A stretch of 64,000 bases of DNA from Labyrinthula sp. Ha (taxonomy: Eukaryota; Sar; Bigyra; Labyrinthulida; Labyrinthulaceae): contig JAALGZ010000004.1 of assembly GCA_015227615.1 (NCBI GenBank), positions 2,046,001-2,110,000 of the forward strand. Direction: 5' to 3'. Made by a program: the position numbers and the translations under genes. Shown here in pieces: positions 23,063 to 34,300 of the stretch (position 1 is its first letter; each line of letters begins with the position of its first letter). Under the pieces are notes generated by a model. It had not been told where the DNA came from. It made no database searches and saw nothing but the letters and a program-made list of their open reading frames with translations.

Positions 23063-26000
23063 TTTTTATCTTCTGTTGTTAACTTTTTGGGCATGAAAGA
23101 GAGTTCCGATAATTTCCGATAACAGTTTCGGTTTTTCGTCCTATGTAGACTAGGCGTTAAATAGGAACTATTCGAAATTCAAATCATACCATAGATCGTT
23201 TATTACTGCTCGGGTTTTGAGATCTGTAAATTTAGAGATGATGAAGGTTTTCTGTGGAAATTTTTATTATTTTCAGTAAGTTTATAACAGATGTTAAGGT
23301 TGAATGAGCAAAAGTTACAAAACATTAATTTCTTAAGACAAGCATCTGGAAAGCTAAGACCTTAGAATATTGCAAAGGACAACTGACAAACATACTGTTT
23401 GTCCTGATTGCCACTAGATGCTCTTAAGACACAGGGACAAGTAATCAATATAACAATTTTTAATTTTTTGTTTTAACTAAATTAAAAGTTGAGCAATAGT
23501 TGAAGAGAAGAATCGATTACTTAAAAAACTACTAAAGCTAAGGATAAAATATCTGTAATTTAAATAATAACTACAAATCCAAATATGGTACAAAACTAAT
23601 AGTAAGAGATAAATCGTAGCGCATATATCCTCCAGTATTCTACAGGCTCTCGAACATTTAGAAGTGACGTAGGATAAGAGACTATATCGACTAGTACTAT
23701 GACGCTTTCTTGGCTCTAGATGTTTACAGAACATTGGTCAATAGCAAGAAATAGAAGAAATGTAAAACATGTCTAATAGGTTAATATTTGAATATGCATT
23801 AAGACTTAATAGTTGCATAGAAGCATCACCTTTCTGAGATAGTTATTATATTTTCTTAGAATTTTCTTCGCGTTCGGAATATTTGGACTGGGTTGTCTAA
23901 GACTCTACTTAATCTAAATTCAGTAGAAGATTTCTTTACTGGAATTTTCGTTGGATAATATAACGCATTGTTTTCCCTGATTATTGCTTCATCTACCATT
24001 TGGAATATGTAAAACTTACCTGGTTCCAAGCGTTAATATTTACTTTGCTCCTATGGAAGACCTTGGTTTTGATGCATTGTAACCATCCATGACCAGAAAA
24101 CTACCCACCAGACCTACTGCAAGTTCCAAAATTTCCCACCATCTTCTTAATTTAGCTCTTCCACTTTACTCAAGCCAGGAAGCTGTATTTCAACGTTTTT
24201 TCTGCTTTCCCGCATAGATTTACCATAACAGATTATCCTCTGTATAATTTCATTCATCACCATTCTACGTATACTAGAGCTTATATCAAATATTTAATCT
24301 CCTTATACTCAGAGTCCTGTGTCTTAGGAATAGCCCTTACTACAAGTTTATGGTTCTCTCCTGGATTCAGTTTGCAACTACTTTCCGAAACTGACATCCT
24401 TATTGGAGTTTATTCATATTTTTCCAGCAGTCGACCTTAATTTATTTTAGAATAATTTTTTTGGACTCCTTTTAAAATAAAATATTTCAAAAATATCCTT
24501 GGAAGACATTTAATTTTGAACTCACATCTAGAAGTGCGATACGGGACCAACCCATCTAACATTATATTAACATGTTTCCATTATACATAGTCTAAGGATT
24601 GAGTTAAAGTTCCATGCTCTCAGAGCTGAAAGCAGAAATAGGCATCTTTTATTTGTTAACAATGATTTCAATTAATCTAAGTAATTCAAGGATCTTGCGC
24701 TTTATGGTTCTGGAATAAAAATATGTCAGATCGAATCATTTAAAAGAAAGAGAGTTAAGCTTGGAGAAAATGGACGGAAAATCAAACTATGACCTCGTCG
24801 GACAGGATCACTACTAAATCTAGTTTTAATCCGATGGCGCTAACCATTTTTGCAGGATGTTCTGCTTTAAGGTTATTAATGACATATTTCATTTTGCTAA
24901 GACCCAAACTATCCCTATAACTCCCCCTCCTGCATATATAGATAAGATATGGTTGGTTGCTGACTATACTTCGTGAGTAGCAGCTAGCATCAACTTGAGC
25001 GCAGAACTTACTCAATAAATATGTCAAGGCTTTAATAGATGTGGACAAAAATCATATTCATCTGACGACAGTGACTCCGCATTCTATTAATCTATGAACT
25101 TGAAGCAAAAGCATTTTGAATGAGGTTACCAAGCTAATAGGTAAAGTAGTAAATATTCTAAAACTTGTTCTTCAATATTTTGTTCTTCAATATTTTGTTC
25201 TTCAATATTTTATTCTATTAAAGAATTATACACTACATTTCCGCTCGACCATCTTTAATAGGTTCAGCTGTTCCCCATATAGATGAATAATGCACAAAAC
25301 TAGGGGCATCAACAAACTGTATGATAATAACCTCGCACATTTGTATTACAACCTTCAAAAATAGAAATTATTCGGCAAGTCGTTTAAATAATTTATAATA
25401 GAAAATGCAAAAGAAGTTAAGATCGACAATGAAAACAACACAACAATTCTGGTACATTTAGGGATTCTAGTCCTGAGTTGACTTCTCTTAATTTATAAAC
25501 AGGCTATATCCCAATATCGTTGTGTTTCATTTTTTGCACATTTAATATAGATTCCATTTTGACATTAATCAAGTCCACGCATGATACTCTGTGATAAGAA
25601 ATATCATGTTTCTGCATAAATTTAGGACTATTATCCACTGCCTACCGGTGGGTGGTGCAGGCCTCGGGCAAAAATTCAAATTTTGACTTATTATTTTGAT
25701 AATGAAAGAGTATCTTTAAGCCGATAATGGTTCCTATTTAGTGAGTTATCCAATGAGACAGATACTTATTGACTCTTAGAAAATAACAAGGAGTCAATTC
25801 TAGTCTAAAAATTGCAAGAACTCAGGTATGTAATACTTCTGATAGAAATAAAGTCTACTACTAAGCCACATAGAATGTTCATGGTATTCACCAGGGAATT
25901 TATGGAACTGGTTATATATTTGTAAGACCTTATGTTCAAAATCTACAAAATAGCATTAAATTTCTCGAAGAGGTTGGAGTTCATACATGAAGTTTCTTAA

Positions 26001-27571
26001 GGTCTTGTACTTACGTTAGCGCAATAGTTCAATGAAGCGCTTAGAATAAATATACGGAAAGAAACATTTAGGCCTACAAAAGCAGTAGATATCTACTACA
26101 GAAACATTTCAAAATATTGTAAATATTTATTGTATACATACACACTTCTCTATATTTTCAGTAGGATTTGTGCTTGTGTCGGAACCCATCGTTAATATTT
26201 TTATCCTCAGAACAATGAAGCTAGAATATTTTTTTAAAGAGATGAACTTCTTAATATCAAGCAAGTTCACATTGTTTCCTAAGAGAGTAAAACTATTTTG
26301 TTTTTCAACCACTTTCTCTTGTTAAACTTGAAAATAGAGCCCTCGCACAAGAAAAGTATAGACCTCGGTACTTTTTGCATCTCAAGTAGTGTGAGTGTTG
26401 ATGTGTTTGCATACCAGAATACTTAAGGATTCAACGGAACTTATCTTAAATACGTAATAATTAAACAGCAAACAGGGTATGTCACTGGAGTAAATAGAGA
26501 TGTTACTCTGTGCTACTCACAATTCTACGGCAGAATCTAGCAGACGATGGATTTCCTTAAAAATTCAAAACAACGTGCAAAAAACTAGAAACTTGTCGAG
26601 TAACATAAAACTATGTCGCACAACTTTCATAGCATCTATTTTTTTTATCTGTTTGAAGCTTTTTGAGTCACTATATCAGTCATGCAGCAAGAGAGCTTTG
26701 GACGCTAAGAGCACCGGTGACAAACTCTACATATATAAAAAGCAATAGAATAAAAAGTCGCCATGGTTAAACAGAATGCATAGGCGGAAGCTATGGTACT
26801 CCATCAACCTTTACATCGAAATCATGAAGTGTCTCTTAAGACATATTTATCTCTATTTTCAAGCTTGTTTCATGTGAACAATACCTGTTTTAGTTGCTGC
26901 AAGCAGACTTTGAACTCATAACAATCCCCCTTTACTCCGCATGAATTGTCTTGTTAGTGATGGATGTGAAAGACGTACTAATTCAAAACATGTATTACCA
27001 ATGTTTCAGTTAACTGCAAGAATTAAATAAATTATCAGACGTAGTGTTAGTCGCGAGCAGAAACTTTCTTGTGCGAAGAAGTACAAACTTTTCAGCTTAC
27101 CTCAAAGAAATTATGGCAGTTCTAGGTTCCACTTCTAAAAGATATCTTTTTTTGCGGTATGAAGTAAACATTGATACCTCATACCTTGAGGTTAATAATA
27201 CTATAAAAGATTTTAAGGTGTGATGCTATTTTCATTTTTTGTTGTTTTCCTATGGTGAACTTAACATTAAAGAGGCTCTTCGGAGAACAGCTTGAGATAC
27301 TTGACACAACACTTACTGTGTGGAAGTCTATAGCTATATCTTATGTTCTTTTCTTACATAATCAAGATTATTTTCGAAGACCACCTCATTGCTTAACCAA
27401 GTTAACTACAGCTAAATATAGGAGATCAATATCCGAAACATGTGTTTGAGGACAACAATCTCCCTTCTGGTTCAATAATCATATGTTGGCATATTAGGAC
27501 AAACTTCGGCTCTTAAGCAAACTCAATACTGAATTACGAAACAGCAGCGGAAGGTGAAACAACTGAAAACA
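23063..27571. other. Gene desert between ADAM and F-box genes
   Basis: About 4.5 kb of AT-rich DNA with no gene I can support. It contains a 15-bp tandem triplication at 25166-25210 (listed separately) and scattered short open frames, such as 24782-25048 minus strand and 26500-26748 plus strand, with no recognisable motif. The outward-facing promoters of both neighbouring genes lie at its ends. Confidence 0.45.
25166..25210. repeat. 15-bp tandem repeat, three exact copies
   Basis: TGTTCTTCAATATTT is repeated three times without mismatch. It is not part of any recognised gene. The perfect match suggests recent slippage. Confidence 0.9.
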
Positions 27572-28897
27572 ATGAATTCCTTACCCAAAGAGATATACTG
27601 GAACATATTCGATTTTATATCAAATCCCAAAGATGTCTATGGTATAGGTGTTAGCTGTAGACACGCTTATAAGGCAGTATGCTCAAAATACCCTAAAGAG
27701 TTGGAAGCTGCTCAATCTCCGCACGCATTGCCATGGAGAAAATGGATCAACTTCGCCCGAATGAAACTTGACGACTTAAAGTTTGGTTCTCCACTAATAC
27801 TGAAGACGGGATTCTACTCTAAGGCAAATACTTGCATCATAGGCTATGAAGGTAAAATAACGTTTCTTGGTTTTGGTAATTATGGTACCAAAGGAAAACA
27901 ACTTTTTACAAACTGCGAAATAGAATGGGAAGCTCATCCGGAGGAAAAAGTATCTCATTTTTGCTACTGGCGTGGACAAGGTTTCTGGGTATTTGTTACT
28001 ACTCAAAACAGGATTTTTAGAATGGATACTCAAATTTACAACATTTATAAGAGAGACGAAGCTGGAAAAATAATTCATAAAGTTGAAACCCAGGAAATAA
28101 AGATAAATTCGAGTATTTCTTCATTAGCCAAGAATGATACATTTTCTTCTTTCATGGCAAATCTAATTGTCACAAAGCTTGGAAAAGTTTTTGTGTTTAG
28201 ATTACATTCAAGTGTGAAACAACTTAAACTTCGCCCAGTGCAGTTTTTGAATGTTAAAACCATTGATTATTCTTCTATTTATGCAAATGACCACAGTTTT
28301 GATTCGAACGCCTATTTTATGCTGGACGAATCTGGAAATATGTACGAAACTGAAGTATTTGGATACGTGCCTGAAACTCCTTTGTTTAATTATGATTCGA
28401 ATAGCGAGCTAGCAGCAGATATACCAGAACAGCCTCTAAGAGTTGAAACAAGAAAATTAGATTTCTCTCCCTATGGTTTCAAATCTGTAACATCGCTGCA
28501 TTGTCCTTATGATCTTCCCTGGTACTTGACGGATGAGGCATCTAGACTATACTACTTTCGGTTCAATGATAGCAAAGAGATAAGGATGTATGAAGTTGAG
28601 TTTTTCACAGAGAAGAAACTCCGCGTGATAAAAGCTGTATGTTATGGAAATAGTGTTGCAGCAATAACTGCAGATTACAGGCTATTCTTCTGGCAGCACC
28701 TAATGGACCCAGAAGAGATCGAACACTATTCTGGAGGCAGACTTATGTCATTCATAGATCTACAACCAGCAGGAAAGCATCTTGGAAATACAGTTTTTTG
28801 TGTTACAGGTATTGATCAGTCGCTTTATTTATTGAAATCAACAGATACGGACATGGCAACTATCCTCCCTCTTCTTAAAGCAAAAGGTTTGAAGTAG
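27572..28897 (+). CDS. F-box protein with a probable RCC1-like beta-propeller
   Basis: A 441-residue protein. The N-terminus (MNSLPKEIYWNIFDFISNPKDVYGIGVSCRHAY, about 1-33) is a typical F-box, the Skp1-binding helix bundle of SCF ubiquitin ligases. The rest has repeated short beta-strand patterns such as FWVFVTTQNRIFRM, KVFVFRLH and VKAVCYGNSVAAITADYRLFFW, which resemble degenerate RCC1 propeller blades (about 90-435). It is probably a substrate receptor for ubiquitination, target unknown. The open frame extends six codons upstream to a GTG, but the ATG at 27572 places the F-box at the very start as usual, so I chose it. It is intronless and convergent with the next gene, 64 nt away. Confidence 0.75.
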   Translation: MNSLPKEIYWNIFDFISNPKDVYGIGVSCRHAYKAVCSKYPKELEAAQSPHALPWRKWINFARMKLDDLKFGSPLILKTGFYSKANTCIIGYEGKITFLGFGNYGTKGKQLFTNCEIEWEAHPEEKVSHFCYWRGQGFWVFVTTQNRIFRMDTQIYNIYKRDEAGKIIHKVETQEIKINSSISSLAKNDTFSSFMANLIVTKLGKVFVFRLHSSVKQLKLRPVQFLNVKTIDYSSIYANDHSFDSNAYFMLDESGNMYETEVFGYVPETPLFNYDSNSELAADIPEQPLRVETRKLDFSPYGFKSVTSLHCPYDLPWYLTDEASRLYYFRFNDSKEIRMYEVEFFTEKKLRVIKAVCYGNSVAAITADYRLFFWQHLMDPEEIEHYSGGRLMSFIDLQPAGKHLGNTVFCVTGIDQSLYLLKSTDTDMATILPLLKAKGLK

Positions 28898-28961
28898 GTT
28901 ATTCGATGTTGTGTAGACAGGATATGTGATAGCGAGGTATATTTTATGTATAGTGTATACA
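28898..28961. other. Short convergent intergenic gap
   Basis: 64 nt between the stop codons of the F-box gene (plus) and the DUF6940-like gene (minus), too short for two separate terminator regions. Confidence 0.6.
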
Positions 28962-29585
28962 TCAAGAAATATGTTTATCAGATGGATATTCAATATATTC
29001 TTTGAACTGGTAGTATTTTGGATAAGAATCTAATCTCAAATGTAGGTAGCTTACACCTAGCCCACTTGTAGAAACCCACAAAGGATCACTTTGTTTTTCT
29101 TGTATTCTTTTCTGAATTGTATTTCCGACAGTTTTCCAGAAATTGTTTATTTCTTCTGAGGTTCCCATTCGTAGAAAGTTTGCTAAATGAGTATATCTAC
29201 CTTGTTCATTAGTTTGAGGAAGAGGAACCACAAGCTCAGCATCTTTTCCCAAGTTCCAAAATGAGGTGGAGAAGGTATTTGGGTTTAGTTGAGCGAATTT
29301 TTCTTCAAAAGGTCGGTTATCTTGATTTCGTTTCGAAAGAGTTTGAGACTTAACTAGAACAAACTCAAACTGTGTATTCTCAGCTTCATCAGGACTGAAA
29401 GGAATTGTTTCAAAAAAAAAGGCTGGGAAATCATTGGAGGTTAGCTGAATTGTGAACTGGTTGCGGAAATCTTCGTCTTCTATAAGAGCTGAAGAGAACT
29501 CGTTCCATGAGAAGGAGGTATTGGGGATGAAGCGGATATATGAAACTCGGCCAAGTTTCCCTGACAGTGAGTTAAACAGGTTCAT
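28962..29585 (-). CDS. Conserved protein of unknown function, DUF6940-like
   Basis: A 207-residue soluble protein with the pattern I associate with the DUF6940 family of bacteria and algae: an aromatic PAFFFETIPF segment (about 53-62), FEFVLV (about 73-78), a NLGKDAELVVP segment (111-121), YTHLANFLRMGTSEEINNFWKTVG (about 131-154), and a strongly conserved end PLWVSTSGLGVSYLHLRLDSYPKYYQFKEY (about 168-197). No catalytic role is established for the family that I know of. The repeated His/Arg/Asp in LHLRLD could form an active site. No signal peptide or membrane segment is seen. The ATG at 29585 fits the family start. The family name is from memory and should be checked. Confidence 0.6.
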   Translation of the reverse strand: MNLFNSLSGKLGRVSYIRFIPNTSFSWNEFSSALIEDEDFRNQFTIQLTSNDFPAFFFETIPFSPDEAENTQFEFVLVKSQTLSKRNQDNRPFEEKFAQLNPNTFSTSFWNLGKDAELVVPLPQTNEQGRYTHLANFLRMGTSEEINNFWKTVGNTIQKRIQEKQSDPLWVSTSGLGVSYLHLRLDSYPKYYQFKEYIEYPSDKHIS

Positions 29586-29706
29586 GACAGATATTAGCAG
29601 CCTAACTAACTTTTTCCTTGATTAGCTTTCAAGGATCAGGTTAGATTTTTTTTGACTGGGGAAGCGAGTTGAACAATGCTGGAAGTTTCTGAGAATAGAA
29701 AAAACT
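29586..29706. other. Upstream flank of the DUF6940-like gene
   Basis: Short AT-rich flank that holds the promoter. A mobile element inserted about 130 bp upstream of the ATG, so the promoter is either very short or now includes element sequence. Confidence 0.4.
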
Positions 29707-29718
29707 ATAATGATGGGA
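29707..29718 (+). repeat. Target-site duplication, left copy
   Basis: ATAATGATGGGA, identical to 31301-31312, directly flanking the inverted repeats of element B. Confidence 0.75.
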
Positions 29719-31300
29719 GTCCGTTTTTTCTTACACGCGTGTAATTTACACTCGGCATGTGATTGGTGGAATTTTAGTGAGAATGACCATTTATGGCATA
29801 GGTAAAATTAAGGCATTAATGACATTTGTGATTTCAGGATTTCAAATTTGGGCCATATAACCAAAAATCATAACGAAAATTTTGAGGTAGCGGAGTTGAA
29901 AAGTGGGCCATTTGACCCAAAATCAGAAAAAACAAAAAAGGAAAAAATGCAAAAAATTGAGAACCGTATTGAGAACCTACTTGAAAACGAAAAGGGCCTA
30001 GAAAATTCTCCAAAATCAAGAGAGTTAGAAATATAAGTACATTTTTAAGTTGCTACAGAAAACGAAATGTTTTTGCACCTTTCAACGGTTACAAACGGTT
30101 GCTTCAAGTGGTTCAAAAGGACATCACTATTTTTTACTTCAGACATTATAACTTTAAACTTTAGTATTCTAAACATAACAGAAAATACTGTAATGCTATT
30201 TTAGCAATTGTTCTTTTGTTTCTATTTTCTCGTAAATATAAATTCAAGGATTAACTTATTTTTTTAAATATAGTTACTTTTTTTACACTTTGACGAAATA
30301 TAAAGGAGGCTGGGAACAAAGTGAAGTATACTAGAAGATAGAAAATATATACTAAAAGTTAAAAAACATTAAAATGTGAAGTTGCATTACCCTTGCGTAG
30401 CGGAGAGCCTTTCATGCTCCCCGCGTCTTTAAAAACGGCCCCCATTACTCGGCCCTCCCTCCGCACTCTGCCCTCGATGAAGATGAGGATGGATATAAAT
30501 CTTTTTCTATAGGTTGAATACAGGAACTTGAAAATATATCTGAACGTTAATAAATATATGTGAACTGACATAATTAGAAGTTTAAGACAAATGATTTTAA
30601 AAACTGAATTTCAGAAGATTTAGATTTTTGTTAAAATTTAAATTTAAATCTTAAGTGGGTTGATACTCTAATCTAGGTGCAGTTTTTTCTAAAACTTTCA
30701 TCCCTTTTCTTTTTCGTTTTCTTTTCATATTTTTTTTGTTAAACTTTCATCCTTTTTCGTTTTCTTTTTCATATTTCTTGTTAAACTTTCATCGTTTTTC
30801 GTTTTCTTTTTCATATTTTTTTGTTAAACTTTCATCCTTTTTCTTTTTCTTTTTCATATTTTTTGTTAAACTTTCATCGTTTTTCGTTTTCTTTTTCATA
30901 TTTTTTTGTTAAACTTTCATCCTTTTTCTTTTTCATATTTTTTGTTAAACTTTCATCGTTTTTCGTTTTCTTTTTCATATGTATTTTGCTAAGCTTCAAT
31001 TCATTTTCTTTTTCGCGTTCTTTTAATTCTAACTTGACATTGTTTTTCGTTGCTTTTTATTCAAACCTAACAAATAAAAAAAGAATGACAATTATTCAGA
31101 ATCTGTGAGAGGCACTGCATGCCTCTCACGGCCTTTATAAACCTCTCTTGGAGGTTGCGATCCTTTGATCGTCTTTTCATTTCTATTTCTTGATTGTTGG
31201 ATTGTGGTTTTTGAACTTAATATGGCATAATTGGCCATTTCAGAATTGGGCCAATGAATTAGCGAGTGTAAATTACACGCGTGTAGAAAAAGTAATACAC
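29719..31300. mobile_element. Non-autonomous MULE-like transposon (element B) with TIRs and 12-bp target duplication
   Basis: The two ends are inverted repeats. A T-run is followed by the palindrome-containing core ACACGCGTGTAATTTACA (left core about 29733-29750) and CTCG, and the same core lies inverted at 31264-31285. A 12-bp direct repeat ATAATGATGGGA sits immediately outside both ends (29707-29718 and 31301-31312). A duplication of 8-12 bp is typical of Mutator-like elements. The 1582-bp interior has no transposase. It contains a pyrimidine-rich minisatellite and GGCC-containing subterminal motifs, GGCCATATAACC at 29851-29862 and TTGGCC words near 31231-31250. The right subterminal region closely matches the left end of the MULE relic at about 58 kb, so this is probably its deletion derivative. 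Confidence 0.8.
30695..31005. repeat. Minisatellite inside element B
   Basis: About seven to eight copies of a 36-48 bp unit built as TTAAACTTTCATC, then TTTTTC and GTTTTC runs, then TTCATAT. Copies differ mainly in T-run length and C/G at one site. Short Phe/Ser-rich frames across it are artefacts of the repeat. Confidence 0.9.
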
Positions 31301-31312
31301 ATAATGATGGGA
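31301..31312 (+). repeat. Target-site duplication, right copy
   Basis: Identical to 29707-29718 (ATAATGATGGGA), immediately outside the right end of element B. Confidence 0.75.
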
Positions 31313-34300
31313 TAGGCCTTTTATACTCCAGAGTTTCATATGCCACTGAATTCTGATTGGTCAGGTTTTTATGAAGTTTATACTTTGCCTGGATTTTGAG
31401 TGCGCAGAAACCAAAATTTCATACTTTGCGAAAATTTTTAAGGTGCGGAATTGGAATTCCCCTAAGAAACTAAACGGCACAAATATTCAAAATTTCAACC
31501 AAAAGGATACAAAGGAAAACCCGAATTTGACAAAATTTGCTAGCGAAAAAATATGAAGAAAAACATAAAAAAAAGTTTAACACAACGAAAAAAAAAGAGT
31601 TTAGACGAAAGTTGTTTGTTGAAGAGCTTTAGTTCTGCAAAATAAATGTTGGAAGTACTTCAGAACTATGTTGCAGAGCGCTTCAAAACTAGTAGAAAGT
31701 CCTCACACCACTTTACAAAGTCAAAAACCTTGAAAAAGTTTGGAATTGAAGTAGTTTGGAATTGAAGTAGTTAAGTTAGGAAGATGTAAAATTATTTGTA
31801 CTTGTTCGAAGAATTGTACTTTTAAAGTTAACTTTAAGTTTGATTCAAAGAGGAACATTTACATCATTCAGGTAATTGACTTAACAGAAACTGGACTAGA
31901 ATGTTTACATAGATTTGTTAGAGCTTAAACTTTAATGGCTGAAACAGAATTATCTTTTCACAGAACATTTCCAAGAATTATGTATAGAATCAAGTTTGAA
32001 CATCAAATCACCAGCTAAGAGAAAAAGAATACATAAGATTGGCTTGAAAAAAATCAGTCATGTCTGAACCTAACGTCAATAAAAATTAAAAAGTAATCAA
32101 ATCATTTTTTTTCCTTGAACTCTTGACTTGAACTTTATTCTTGAACTATTGACCAACCCTTCTCAAATTAAAATATTTTTTTCCAAACACTCAACCTAAA
32201 GTCCATCCCTTCTGAAAGTAAAATTTAATTAAGCAAATATTTTAAGATAATTTAACTTTTTCGAAGTTTTTTTGTAAAACGTGTTGTGATTTCATTTTTT
32301 TCAAATATGAACTAAACTTAAATCGAACTTCTTTAGTTTTTTTTCTCTTCTTCAGTAAGAACATCCAAGTTGAAAATGTTTAGATAACCTAAAAACTAAT
32401 ATAATTTTTATTTAAATACATAGAATAGTGAAGAAACATTAACTTGATCAATTTTTCATTGTCGTTACATCTTTTATTGTGTCTGGATATTGTGCTTTCA
32501 CCATCTTAATTCATTTTTCCTGTTTTGTTGGTTTGATTGCATTTATTTTGAATTTTTATTTTGGGAAATTTCCAACTCCGCCAATGAGAAAACAGGAGTG
32601 CCAAGCATTGGAGTACATAAAAACATTCCTAAAAATGATGTTTAATCACTTTTCTCCGGATATGCAACATTGAGTCCTTCGACTACATCCTACAATTGAA
32701 CTGGCTACGAAGTTGACAGTAGAAATGGGTGTTAGTTTTGACCTATAATTCTGTGACTTCAGCTTGGAAGCATTTTTGGATATGTTTCTTGAAGTGGTAG
32801 ATTTTCTTGATTGAAATAGCTGAAAAGGAGAAACAATTGTATTTAGCCTAAAGCCAAAGTCATAAGGTTAGCTCAAGATGAAAAATGTGATTATACAAGA
32901 AAACTAGTCAAAATAATTAATAACTGCTGCACCAGACAGTAGGCCCTGGAAACATTCTTCTTGATAACTTATTTCTTAACATTTGGTTTCTCGCTTCAGC
33001 AGCAATATTTCCTAGGATATCTCTTAGCAACGCAATAAAAAGACCAGAGAAATTACAGATATTACTACTCCTTTATTAATAATTGGGAAGAACAAGACGA
33101 AAATAATTCAACTTACAAAATTTTTACTACGAGATTTAGTAAGACACTCCCTCTTTATGCTTAAAGGTCAGCTCATAATATTATGCATACAGCAGTACAT
33201 CAACGTTACTGACTCTACTGTAGTAATATGGCAGACTTAATTAATTGACCGATACCTTCCCGCAGAATAGCATAGATGCTTCATAATAAGATATAATACC
33301 GGATAGTAGAAAATGGGGAAGTTTTAATCGAAAAACCTAGTTAGATCAGAGTAAGTAGTCATTATGAAGACCTTGTATCGTTCCAAAAGCACCTAGAAGA
33401 GGTAACCCCCCATGGCGATAGATCGCTAAGGCAGAGTGCTTAAGTTAAAGAAGAGGGTACAGAAGTAAAGTTATCCGATGCCATTGTGTATAATTTCTGC
33501 TTTTAACTATTGGATTTCTGGAATCGTGGTAGAGAGAATGGACATATATTAGTTGAGTGTTGCCTCAATGTAACTGTTTCAGTATCTAAGTTACTTTATG
33601 TTGAAAACCGGTTATAACTGCTTTTGAATATATTAATTTAGATAACTTTTTTCGTCTTAAGAAGAATGATTAGATATTAGGCCTAAGCATTATGCTAAGA
33701 AGAGATCGTCAAATTCAAACGTTTTATACACAATACAAATTGTAAGAAAGATCTGTTGCTCAATAATCTTAAAAATAGTATTATTTTTTGTTTGTTTCTC
33801 TTTCTTATATTTTCATATTGATTAGCATTATAGAAGCACAGACGAATAGTGTTACACATCTTCTCTTATCACTCTAATTGCTTTACGAAATACAACGAGT
33901 ATGACATTATTTACTGTTTTTCTTGATTTTATGTATGTAGTTTGGGTAATACTCAATGCTCCGGATTGATATAAAAGATTTTTTTCCTCTCTTGGACTTA
34001 CAAGTTTTAAACAGCTTCCCTTAATTCTCAGTGGGAGCACACAACAAGAAGTTTCTCTCTTAGGAATCTATGATCCAGTATATCTCCGAAGCAAATTAAA
34101 TAGCTCCGTATCTAACGTTCGTCTCTTTGAGTTTCAATTGGTGTGATGTAGCCAAATAATTTGATGATGTGCTAGAAAATACCGGCCTTTAAATATCCGG
34201 GGTATAATTAATATTCGATGATAGACATGTACCTAAAGAAAAACGAGAACAGGCTCCATCGGTAAAAACAGAAATATAGTCTGGGGGGTATCAATAATTC

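Noticed and set aside
25166-25210. CRISPR-like short repeat
   Set aside because: The copies are directly adjacent with no spacers. It is an ordinary tandem repeat in a eukaryotic genome.
27554-27571. GTG start six codons upstream for the F-box gene
   Set aside because: Nuclear genes rarely start at GTG. The ATG at 27572 puts the F-box at the N-terminus as in known proteins.
30821-31108. A Phe/Ser-rich 95-codon frame
   Set aside because: It translates the minisatellite in element B.
33408-33440. GC-rich hairpin word GCGATAGATCGC as a structured RNA
   Set aside because: The stem is only five base pairs with nothing conserved around it that I can recognise.
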